From Meconema thalassinum (lineage: Eukaryota; Arthropoda; Insecta; Orthoptera; Tettigoniidae), in NCBI GenBank assembly GCA_946902985.2, contig OX336391.1, positions 148,503,545-148,567,544 on the forward strand: a stretch of 64,000 nt of DNA, given 5' to 3'. Positions 56,601 through 64,000 of this stretch are shown here, piece by piece; the first letter of the stretch is position 1; each line of letters starts with the position of its first letter. The translations under genes and the position numbers were made by a program. The notes under the pieces were generated by a model. The model saw nothing but the letters and a program-made list of their open reading frames with translations. It had not been told where the DNA came from and made no database searches.

Positions 56601-58260
56601 TTATGAAATGTTAGCAATAAATATTGAGACAATACCCAAATGGAAACCACGGCGAGGAGGAAGAAATCGGGAAAGAGGAAGAGGAACTGCAAACAGAAAA
56701 GACTTAACGTGGAAAGAAGTGGAAGATGCAGTAAGGAAGATGAAAGGAGGGAAAGGCACCGGGTGTGGATGAGTTGAGTGTGGAGATGGTTCAAGCAGCA
56801 GGAGAGGTGGGGATACAATGGTTGTACCGAGTGGTGATGACAGCATGGAAGGAGAGGAAGACCCCAGAGGACTGGAAAAAGGGAATAACTGTCCCGATCT
56901 TCAAGAAAGGTAGTAGAACAGAATGCAGAAACTATCGGGGAATAACACTGATGAGTCATTGTGCAAAGATCTTCGAGAAAGTTTTGGAAAAGAGAATTAG
57001 GACAAGGATAGAAGGAGGGATGAGGGAAGAACAACATGGCTTCAGAGCAGGAAGGTCCATAGTGGCTTTGATTTTTGCTGTAAGGCAGTTACAAGAACAG
57101 CACTATGAGTATGGAACAGATCTACTGATGGCCTTCCTGGACATTGAGAAAGCATATGACAGTGTATGCAGAAACAAAGTATGGAAGTCCTTGGAGGATA
57201 GAGGAGTAGAAAAATGGACTATAAGGAGGATAAAGGAGATGTACAAGGGAAGCGTGAGCTGTGTGAAAGTGGGAGGAGAGAGATCGGACTGGTTGGAGCA
57301 GAGAAACGGCCTGAAACAAGGAAGTGCACTGTCACCATTACTTTTCATTGTGGTAATGGATGACATAATGACCCGAGTGGCACAAGTAGTTGGGGAAGGA
57401 AAGATGAAAGCAATGGTGTTTGCAGATGATTTGATGATTTGGGGAAATAAGGAGGAGGAGGTACAGGAACAGTTGGACGTGTGGGAAGGAATAATACAGG
57501 GGTATGGGATGAAATTTAGCATAAATAAGAGTGAGATGGTGATCACAACAAGGAAGAAGGAAAGAACCACAACAGGAATAACAATTGGTGGGGAACAGCT
57601 GAAGAAAGTGGAGAGTTTCAAGTATCTGGGAAGCCTGATACAAGATAATGGAAGAAACGATAGAGAAATAAATGCACGGGGGAGACAGGCAGAAGCATTC
57701 CGGAGGAGTGTGAGAAGCATGTTATGGAGCAAGGATGTCCCTCAGAACAGCAAAAAGATCATATATGGGACGTACTATGTCCCTATCCTGACGTATGCCT
57801 CGGAGACCTGGATTATGAAAGGAAGGGAGAAGAGCAAAATACAGGCCAGTGAGATGAGGTTCTTGAGAAGCAGTATTGGAGCTACAAAGAGGGACAGAAT
57901 AAGAAATGAGAGGAGCGGAGAATTAATGGAGGAACCATTACAGGATGGTATAGAGAAATCTAGACTTAGATGCTATGGACATGTAAAGCGAATGGAGGAG
58001 AAGAGGATACCCAGGAGGATACACGAGACAAAGTGGGAAGGAAAGAGACCAAGAGGGAGACCGAGAGACAGGTGGCTGAAGGGGGTGGAAGAAAGTGTGA
58101 AGAAGAGAGGAGAAGACTGGACAGGGGTGGAGGCTGAGAGATGGTGGGAAGACAGAAGACGTTGGAGAGGCTTGTGTTCCAAATAGACCCGGCCAGTGGC
58201 TGGAAACTGTGCAAGATGATGAACCAGTGCAGAACATGAGCTGCATGCAGCCATTTGAAC
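56601..58260 (+). mobile_element. LINE with nearly intact RT domain, 5'-truncated
   Basis: After a one-base frame break near 56750 a 473-codon frame runs to 58186. RT blocks: FKKGSRTECRNYRGITLMSH, EEQHGFRAGRS, LMAFLDIEKAYDSV, NGLKQGSALSPLLFIVVMDD, MVFADDLMIW (catalytic FADD), ESFKYLGSLIQDNGRND. The tail has SRLRCYGHVKRM and GKRPRGRPRDRWLKGVE, ending RWRGLCSK. The endonuclease part is absent. The 3' region to ~58260 lacks a long tail. Copies: 6287-7049 (-), 56056-56190 (+), 62000-62395 (+). Confidence 0.9.
56765..58186 (+). CDS. LINE reverse transcriptase frame (473 codons)
   Basis: Open frame of the LINE above, containing all RT motifs from the K(G/A)PGxD block to the post-RT tail. The first Met used here is internal; the natural start lay upstream in the truncated part. 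Activity is unlikely because the endonuclease is missing, but the lack of stops suggests a recent insertion. Confidence 0.8.
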   Translation: MDELSVEMVQAAGEVGIQWLYRVVMTAWKERKTPEDWKKGITVPIFKKGSRTECRNYRGITLMSHCAKIFEKVLEKRIRTRIEGGMREEQHGFRAGRSIVALIFAVRQLQEQHYEYGTDLLMAFLDIEKAYDSVCRNKVWKSLEDRGVEKWTIRRIKEMYKGSVSCVKVGGERSDWLEQRNGLKQGSALSPLLFIVVMDDIMTRVAQVVGEGKMKAMVFADDLMIWGNKEEEVQEQLDVWEGIIQGYGMKFSINKSEMVITTRKKERTTTGITIGGEQLKKVESFKYLGSLIQDNGRNDREINARGRQAEAFRRSVRSMLWSKDVPQNSKKIIYGTYYVPILTYASETWIMKGREKSKIQASEMRFLRSSIGATKRDRIRNERSGELMEEPLQDGIEKSRLRCYGHVKRMEEKRIPRRIHETKWEGKRPRGRPRDRWLKGVEESVKKRGEDWTGVEAERWWEDRRRWRGLCSK

Positions 58261-58445
58261 TTTATGAAGCAAAATTAAATGAATGAATGTATGACTATGA
58301 AGAGAGCGTAATTGTTCGATATTGAATTACGTAACACATTTCTGGTCTGTGATCATCATTATCTACTGTAAATTGTCATTTTTGTTATTGTCATTACTAC
58401 TGTAAATAGTAATGGTTGTTTTCAGTAGCCTACTTATGGTAAATC
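58261..58445. other. intron, no gene seen
   Basis: Short AT-rich spacer between the LINE and the mariner. Confidence 0.4.
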
Positions 58446-59303
58446 TATAAGGTGCATTCAAAAAGTAACGAGCCGGAGGCATAATTACAGAAACCAGTAC
58501 CTGTATGTTAAAGGTATTGGCCCTGGCTGTTGAGGCACTTGTCCCCCTGTGACACGAGGCGGTGAATGGCTGTCTCATAAAATTCCCTGGGCTGCGATGT
58601 GAACCAGTTCCACACGTACAGCTGGACGTCGGCGTCCGAGATGAATCGTTGGCCCCACAGAGCCCTTTTCAGGGGACCAAACATGGCGTAATCGCAGGGA
58701 GAGAGGTCTGGACTGTATGGAGGGTGGCCGAGAACCTCCCATTTGAATTTCTGCAAGAGTGCTGCGACATTGTTGGCCGTATGAGATCGTGGAGCGACCA
58801 CGACGGCTATGGCGTTCACTGTCACTCGGCGGTCCTGGATAATGAGTGCATCAACCTGCTGGACGTTGTCATCGGTAATGCAGGGGGTGCCCCAGACCGG
58901 GCATCATCGGCTAACGACACCCGTCCTTCCCTGAAGCGCTTGTGCCACGCCTTGACCCTTGCAAGGGACATGCAGTGTTCGCCGTTCACTTGTGACATTC
59001 GGCGATGAATGTGTGTTTCCCCTACTCCTTCCGTTGTCAGAACCCGAACAACACCTCTTTGCTATTCGGTTGATGCCTCCATGCCACTGTTTACAATGCG
59101 ACTGGCAGCGTTGGACGTTTGGTGCATGCTGCTGCTCGGTTTGTATCGTCACGTGACGTGCACGTGTGCCCTTTAGAGATGGGCTGTGACCTTCCACGCT
59201 CAAGTCGGAACCACACCTCGTTACACACTCCACGATTAGCCGATGTAGTCACTGGTTTGCGCATTCCTGCCTCCGGCTCGTTACTTTTTGAATGCACCTT
59301 ATA
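58446..59303 (-). mobile_element. internally deleted mariner with 36-bp perfect ends
   Basis: The terminal inverted repeats, 58446-58481 and 59268-59303, are identical over 36 bp (TATAAGGTGCATTCAAAAAG...) with TA at the edges. The - strand holds the mariner N-terminal part (RVLTTEGVGETHIHRRM, WHKRFREGRVSLADDARSG), then DRRVTVNAIA directly joined to APRSHTANNVAALLQKFKWE and VLGHPPYSPDLSPCDYAMFG. The middle with the first two catalytic Asp residues is deleted, and a frame change lies near 58880. About 860 bp instead of the usual ~1.3 kb: a non-autonomous derivative. Confidence 0.92.
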
Positions 59304-59602
59304 TAATGTGTAAGTTATGCTATAAATATTATGTTGGCACTTGTACTTGTATTTGACCTTCTTACTTACTGTAGTCTGCACTTGGTGCTGAATCAATAAA
59401 ATGCAAATATGCATGATGAATAGACTTAAAGATTTGTCAGTTTCCAGATAAAACTGGATCTCCATAACTGACAGCTAGGAACTGGTACCTTTTCATAAAC
59501 ACTCAAACATTATTAATTGGTTATTCAAATTTGTTTTATTTCACTGAAAGTGAATTCAGAATGCTATTGATTCTATCTCCAGCTTGTCTTATCTGTACTC
59601 AG
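59304..59602. other. intron end
   Basis: Unique AT-rich sequence ending in the acceptor CTGTACTCAG. Confidence 0.5.
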
Positions 59603-59766
59603 GGGTCAAACAGCTCTTCACAAAGCAGCAGCCTACAAGCGACGTAGCATCTGCTGCATGCTGGTGGCTGGTGGAGCTTCCCTCACTCTGGCAGACCACC
59701 AAGGGTACACACCTCGCTTGCTGGCTATCAATGCTGATGACCACGAGTTGGCAGCCTATCTTGAGA
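59603..59766 (+). CDS. rdgA: diacylglycerol kinase exon (last visible, ankyrin repeats)
   Basis: It reads (K)GQTALHKAAAYKRRSICCML, VAGGASLTLADHQGYTPRLL, AINADDHELAAYLE. Two ankyrin repeats (GQTALHKAA, G.T...L) close the protein; in this class only a short tail ending in a PDZ ligand follows. Phase 2 entry completes AA+G; the donor A|GTAAGT leaves phase 1. If the intron were retained the frame would run 18 codons (KYRHSFLLPSRSYTVRYEYI...) to a stop. The true last exon was not found before 64000. Confidence 0.9.
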
Positions 59767-59883
59767 GTAAGTATCGTCATTCTTTCTTGCTTCCCAGCAG
59801 AAGTTACACAGTACGTTATGAGTACATTCAAGAGAGTTAAAAATACTTATGACCACAACGATGACCAAACAGGTTTATCAGCT

Positions 59884-60040
59884 ATTAGGTCGTGTATTGT
59901 ACAAAGAGTACAAGCCATATAGATGGGAGTTAGGGAATTAAAATGTAATGCCATGAAACCCTTGGGAATCAAAGGTCACAGTGTACTATTATCAGAGTGT
60001 GATTGTGTCAGCACAGGATGGCTTCATGGACATACTGTTG
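59884..60040 (+). repeat. SINE fragment related to 22990-23160
   Basis: GGTCGTGTATTGTACAAAGA, GTACAAGCCATATAGATGG and GGGAATTAAAATGTAATGCC match the 22990 family in the opposite orientation. Confidence 0.6.
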
Positions 60041-60113
60041 CCATGAGAATTAAATCATCTTCCTGATTAGCTCAGTTCATAGCACAGCAGTGGCCAGAGC
60101 TGAAGGTGGCAGG

Positions 60114-60418
60114 CTTCTGCTGAGTTTTAATTCACCGGCCGTGAAAGGCAATATACGATCTTTTTGGAAGCCTGCATAGGGAGGTTAAGGCTGCTTGAGC
60201 TTTTAGTTCTCGCAGCAAAGTAGTGCAGTTGCACTCTATATAAAGGGAGGTAGCGCGCAGTTCGTTACTCCTGTGGAGGTCCGGGCGGGGACACCAAGAG
60301 CCCGCCGATGAGTCAGCTTGGTGTCCTAAGTGAAACCCCACACAAGACACGGCACGAAACCTAGAAGAATTGCTGAGTTTTAATTCACCGGCGGTGAAAG
60401 CCAGTATACCATCTCTTT
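60114..60418 (+). mobile_element. retrozyme-like insertion, 1.2 turns of a 253-bp monomer
   Basis: The insertion is flanked by the 12-bp duplication GAAGGTGGCAGG (60102-60113, 60419-60430). Its first 48 bp (60118-60165, TGCTGAGTTTTAATTCACCG...) recur at its end (60371-60418, 5-6 differences), offset 253 bp. So it consists of one full 253-bp unit plus the start of a second. It contains TATATAAAG at 60237-60245 and a hammerhead-like structure at 60272-60342. No protein. This is what reverse transcription of a circular RNA with a bit more than one turn would leave. An LTR-like origin is the main alternative. Confidence 0.55.
60272..60342 (+). ncRNA. candidate type III hammerhead-like / pseudoknot RNA
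   Basis: Helix III pairs TGTGGAGGT (60272-60280) with ACCCCACA (60335-60342), 8 bp with one bulge. GTC (60279-60281) stands at the cleavage position. Helix I is CGGGC/GCCCG (60282-60286, 60300-60304). The core reads CCGATGA instead of CTGATGA, and GAAA is at 60332-60335. Helix II is weak (CTTGG/CTAAG with three extra bases). A competing 10-bp pairing, GGACACCAAG (60289-60298) with CTTGGTGTCC (60317-60326), would form a pseudoknot with helix I. Activity is doubtful. Confidence 0.35.
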
Positions 60419-60568
60419 GAAGGTGGCAGGTTTAACTCTCGCATTTGCTGGGCATTTTGATTCTCTACCTTCCATCTACAAGGTTCGACATGCAAGCTAC
60501 CCTCTGGGTGTCAATTAACAAAGCTTGCACCCAGCAGCCGAGGCCATACGATATTATTATTATTATCT

Positions 60569-61343
60569 ACAAGGTGTGATCATTTTATTCCAAGATTGTT
60601 CCTGCTGTGAGTGAGTGGCATAAGCACACAGCAGTGATGTATAACAAGCTTCAAGGAGCTTGCCACAAAGTCTCAACATGTTATCTTTATTCAGTTTTGT
60701 GTTCCACACATTTTTAATTGCACGTGCATCTGTGAAGTCAAGATGGGCTCAAAACTGGGGCAGAGAGCTAACATCGAATTCTGCATGAAACTTGGAAAAT
60801 TAGCAACTGAAACCCATGGAATGTTGATGCAATCTTACTGAAATTTTGCATTGTGTTGGGCAAGGTGTTTCGAGTGGCATTCGTGTTGTGTCTTTTTCAA
60901 CATTCGCGCGTCTGTACTCTATGAATTTGTCCCTTCAACTCTAGGAGTGAATACTAATTTCTATTACCATATTTTGAGACATCTAGGGGAGGACATTCGT
61001 CAGAAGCTGCTGCAATTCTAGGCAAAGGGAAACTCGATGCTCCATGATGATAATGCACAGACTCTCGTAGCTCTCACAACCTGTAACAATGTGGTTGTCC
61101 TCCCTCATCCTTCCCTGTATTCATCGGATCTGGCACCCTGCAACTTCTTCCTGTTTCCAAGGGTGAAATTGAAGGTAAAGGGTCATCTTTTTGCCATGGT
61201 GTGGATCCAATGAAAATCGCAAAAGGTGCTTGACAGCCTTCAAGAACATGACTTCCAGGAGGTGTTCAAAGTAGCAACAGTAGCAAATGTAAATCGGGTA
61301 AATTTATAGGACTAGTCTCTGAATTTAATGATCACACTTTGTA
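60569..61343 (+). mobile_element. mariner remnant with recognisable ends
   Basis: The ends ACAAGGTGTGATCATTTTAT and GAATTTAATGATCACACTTT are inverted. Inside, + frames give ANIEFCMKLGKLATETHGML (mariner N-terminal HTH), FEWH, then STLGVNTNFYYHILRHLGED, LHDDNAQTLVAL, and SSDLAPCNFFLFPRVKLKVK (degraded YSPDLAPxDFFLFP with the third catalytic Asp). A deletion removes the part between FEWH and the middle of the catalytic domain. Stops throughout. Confidence 0.85.
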
Positions 61344-61627
61344 TATGGGTTGCACTCTTTATAAAATTCATGACTAAATAGCCGAAAAGCCACATGACTG
61401 GCTCAGAATGGTATGCAATGTCTAAGGTAAGATGATAGCTGCTGTAGGTTATGCCTCACCAAATTGAAGCTTTTCCTCATATCCTTGGCTCCTGCCCCCA
61501 TGTCAAAATCCTACATAACATTCCTCACCACACTTTTCATTTGATGGTTGCTGATGCATTGAAACAGATAGGTTCTGTTATCCATGAAGAAGTGCAACGA
61601 TTGACCACTCAACTTGGTACTTAAACA
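61344..61627. other. intron, no gene seen
   Basis: Unassigned. Confidence 0.4.
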
Positions 61628-61975
61628 GGGTGTCGAGTGATACGGGATATGCGGGAAATGTACGGCAGTTTTAGTGACCCGGGAAAGATGCGGGAAATAT
61701 ACGAAAGTTTTGCATTTGATCCGGGATATCTTGAAAAGTCTCATAATGCCCAGCTTCTTAGCCTCCGAACGCTCGGTAGTATCCCGCCACTCGGCCTTCC
61801 ATTTTACATGCCGACCGCGCCTCCACCCTCAATTTGCGCCACTGCCGCTTAGAGCGTCTAGCGGGGTGAGAGCCCAGCCCACGACACGAGGACTACTGGA
61901 AGTAAGGAGACGTCGATGACAGACGGAGTAAAGTGAAGTGGTATCATATTTGCTCCGACCCGGCTTAGGCTGGAA
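61628..61975. mobile_element. possible hAT-type left end and flank
   Basis: CAGGGTGTCGAGTGATACGG with repeated GCGGGAAAT(G/A)TACG and GATACGGGATAT words resembles a hAT terminus with subterminal repeats. The other end was not found, so the element is probably truncated. Confidence 0.4.
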
Positions 61976-61999
61976 AACGGAAATTGATGATGATGATGA

Positions 62000-62395
62000 T
62001 GGAAGTGGAAATGAAGTTTCAGAGGAGTCGTATAGGTGTAACTAGAATGGACAGAGTCAGAAATGATAGTCAGAGAAATATTAAAGGAAGTATCCGTACA
62101 GGATAGGGTTGAAAAATCAAGGCTACAGTGGTATGGACACGTGAAAAGAATGGGAGAAGAGAGAATACCACGGAAAATATTGGAAATGGAATGGAAGAAA
62201 AAGAGACCTAGAGGAAGACCAAGGGATAGGTGGATGAAGGGGGTGAAGAAAAGTGTCGAGAGAAAAGGAGTTAATTGGACAACAGTGACAGAAGAGAAGT
62301 GGTGGATGGACAGAAAACGCTGGAGAGGCTTGTGCTCCAAGCAGACCCAACCTGCGGTTGGAAATTGCTCTAGTTGATGATGATGATGATGATGA
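62000..62395 (+). mobile_element. LINE 3' end (56601 family)
   Basis: It encodes EKSRLQWYGHVKRMGEERIP, KKKRPRGRPRDRWMKGVKKS, KWWMDRKRWRGLCSKQTQPA, stop, (GAT)n tail at 62376-62400. The part upstream of 62060 is in a different frame. Confidence 0.85.
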
Positions 62396-62890
62396 TGATA
62401 ATTAGATATAATAGTTGAACTTCATGATTTGGGCAGCTTTTAAATAAACGAAGCTTTGCAATTTAAATTGTATCGCGATGTTCATGATGGGTTCAAACTA
62501 CATAAACAAAGGTAATTGAATGGATTATTGCTTTGTAACACCATTCACAGATTTCTGCAAACAGTGTTGGGTGTGAACATCACATTACAGATCTGCTTAT
62601 ACCTTAACTGACTCCATGTATCGTATTACTGTGAGCTCTGTCTGTGAGGCATGGAAAGTTATAAATAAATTATCTAGAATTAACATTAAAACAGGTGTTT
62701 TGATGCTTATGCAGGGTGAAGCCAAATTCCACCAACAGACCCTCAGAGGCTTCTGAGTGTGTTGGTGTGGGGAACCTGTGATCACTGGTGGCTCATTACA
62801 GAGTAATAATGTAATTCCAGTTTGTTGCCCCAATCATCCTTATTTCTGTTAAAATACCTTCATAACAGTGAAAGAACCTGTAATATAGTC
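62396..62890. other. intron, no gene seen
   Basis: Unassigned AT-rich sequence. Confidence 0.4.
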
Positions 62891-63240
62891 CACCTCATGG
62901 TGTAGCAGCTAGTGTTATTGGCTGTTAATGCGGAGGTCTGGGTTTGATTCCCAACTCTGCCAAGAAAATGAATTCTGGTCCGAGGGCTGGAACGGGGGTA
63001 CTCTCAGTTTTGTTGGGCAAAACTGAGAATAGGTGGGTTTGATTCCTTCCTCAACCATCCTGGAAGTGGTTTTCCATGGTTTCTCACTTCTATTCCAGGC
63101 AGATCCCGGGTTGGTTCCTAATACAAGGCCACTGTCGCCTCCTTCCCAATTCTCCCATAAATTACAAATACACACGCTACTACAAACAACACGTGTTATC
63201 CGACAAATTCTATGATCACGATGTCCAAGCGTCTCAAACA
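62891..63240 (+). mobile_element. tRNA-headed SINE (38485 family)
   Basis: CACCTCATGGTGTAGCAGCT, GGTCTGGGTTTGATTCCCAA (B box), second block GGTGGGTTTGATTCCTTCC, body GGTTTTCCATGGTTTCTCAC. It aligns with 38485-38858 through CGACAAATTCTATGATCACG. No clean duplication seen. Confidence 0.8.
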
Positions 63241-63474
63241 AAACAACTACTAGGGTATACTACTGTAATGTGTAACAACCAAAACATAGAACACAAAACA
63301 CAGATTAATGCAACAACCAACCGATGAAACATGTACTCTTTTATCATAGTGTGTTCAATCCATTCTGTCAGTGTACTGTACTGTACGGTACATAACAAAT
63401 GCAGAACTGTTCCCTTTTAGGTATCGTTCAAAATCTCGACCACCATGATCACAGCAGAGTTATAAGACTGTGGT

Positions 63475-63650
63475 TGTTACTCGCATGGATCTGGTTGCTA
63501 GGATTGTCGCAGCCATGGAAATAGTGCAACAAACTCCTGGGATTCTTGAGCGTATAAGAAAATCGATGGTGCGTCGCTGTACACTCAGCTATGATCATGG
63601 TGGTCGGCATTTTAAACAATACAGCAAACTTAGTTATAGAAGGAAGGGTC
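63475..63650 (+). pseudogene. transposon-derived C-terminal fragment
   Basis: RMDLVARIVAAMEIVQQTPG, ILERIRKSMVRRCTLSYDHG, then GRHFKQY. The ARI..A...IQ.TPG.....R.SM.RRC..C...GGRHFE pattern is repeated in insect transposon-related proteins; I cannot name the superfamily. It is not part of the host gene. Confidence 0.5.
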
Positions 63651-64000
63651 GAGGATAAGAACTGTAGCGATAGACCAAGGTTAGAATGTGTTAAGCAGAT
63701 TGCCTCGGATGTAGGGTGTTGTAGAGCGCAGCAACTCCAACTGAAACCCCGGAAAAAATGCGAACTACAAGTTCGCTGTACTCTATGTCACTCTGGCTGA
63801 TGGAGCTAGCGCTCACGCAGGGTCACACTTCTAGTTGCTGAGCTCTAGCTATGTAGAGATGAAATGATAAGCTCAGGACAGGGAAGCATGGATAGCTGCA
63901 TCAGATTTCGAAAGACTGAAGAATGAAGACTCAAAACAACAACAACATTACTCTATAGCAGGGCACTGGAGACTTCAGGTGCCCCAGACCAACACACTCA
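63651..64000. other. window end, no gene seen
   Basis: Unassigned; CAA-rich near 63930-63950 (SINE-tail-like). The terminal exon of the kinase is not recognisable here. Confidence 0.4.

Larger units (their letters stand above)
60065..60480 (+). mobile_element. tRNA-derived SINE split by an insertion
   Basis: The head GATTAGCTCAGTTCATAGCA ... GAAGGTGGCAGG is interrupted at 60113 and resumes at 60419 with GAAGGTGGCAGGTTTAACTC (B box), GGGCATTTTGATTCTCTACC and TTCCATCTACAAGG. The rejoined order matches other copies. The interruption is the 305-bp insertion described next. Confidence 0.75.

Noticed and set aside
56594..58272. - strand Ser/Leu-rich frames opposite the LINE
   Set aside because: Antisense of the RT frame; no independent evidence.
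5534..62960. Individual tRNA genes at GGTTCGATTCC-type boxes
   Set aside because: All such boxes sit in repeated SINE heads with SINE bodies and tails; none makes a complete tRNA cloverleaf by eye.
63423..63530. Candidate last exon of the kinase after TTCCCTTTTAG
   Set aside because: It fits the splice phase, but the peptide has no resemblance to the short conserved tail, and the following sequence is transposon-derived.
1..64000. CRISPR arrays, bacterial operons, ribosome binding sites
   Set aside because: The window is eukaryotic intronic DNA; the only regular array is a contiguous satellite without spacers.

Overview
The window is an intron-dominated piece of an insect nuclear genome. 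It holds the 3' half of one host gene on the + strand, a type IV diacylglycerol kinase (DGK zeta/iota class; rdgA in Drosophila). Eight exons were found by reading frame, splice dinucleotides and matching intron phase: 4715-4905, 11030-11127, 13349-13501, 20961-21171, 21727-21978, 45031-45094, 48565-48722 and 59603-59766. They encode the end of the DGK accessory domain, an acidic Ser/Asp/Glu linker and the ankyrin repeats. The first exons (C1 domains, catalytic domain) lie before the window, and the last short exon is not visible and probably lies beyond it. Introns reach 23 kb, which points to a large, repeat-swollen genome. The element repertoire suggests a polyneopteran (orthopteroid) insect, but that is only an inference.

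Almost everything else is repeats, often nested. 1-1.3 kb: a 66-bp satellite. 1.8-10.2 kb: a truncated LINE, a solo copia LTR, two hAT-like elements carrying nested LINE and SINE insertions, and Penelope-like (PLE) terminal repeats with hammerhead ribozyme motifs. 10.2-16 kb: two foldback elements, one a 1.17-kb palindrome. 16-20.7 kb: a decayed piggyBac transposase and an almost complete endonuclease/RT LINE ending in a C2H2 finger. 22-45 kb (the longest intron): sparse MITEs, pogo and mariner remnants, LINE tails and long unique AT-rich tracts. 49.8-54.7 kb: a complete copia-type LTR retrotransposon on the - strand with 5-bp target duplications, a half-tRNA-type primer site, a nonsense codon, an internal deletion and a nested SINE. 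54.8-64 kb: LINE copies, two mariner elements, and a 305-bp insertion nested in a SINE that looks like 1.2 turns of a 253-bp circular-RNA monomer with a hammerhead-like core.

The host gene is probably functional: all seven visible exon junctions keep frame. The mobile elements are mostly broken. The most interesting content is structured RNA: four hammerhead sites with stem II covariation in PLE repeats, the retrozyme-like insertion, and the long palindromes. Many target-site duplications can be read exactly, which gives a relative order of insertions. No searches or folding programs were run; all family names rest on motifs read by eye.
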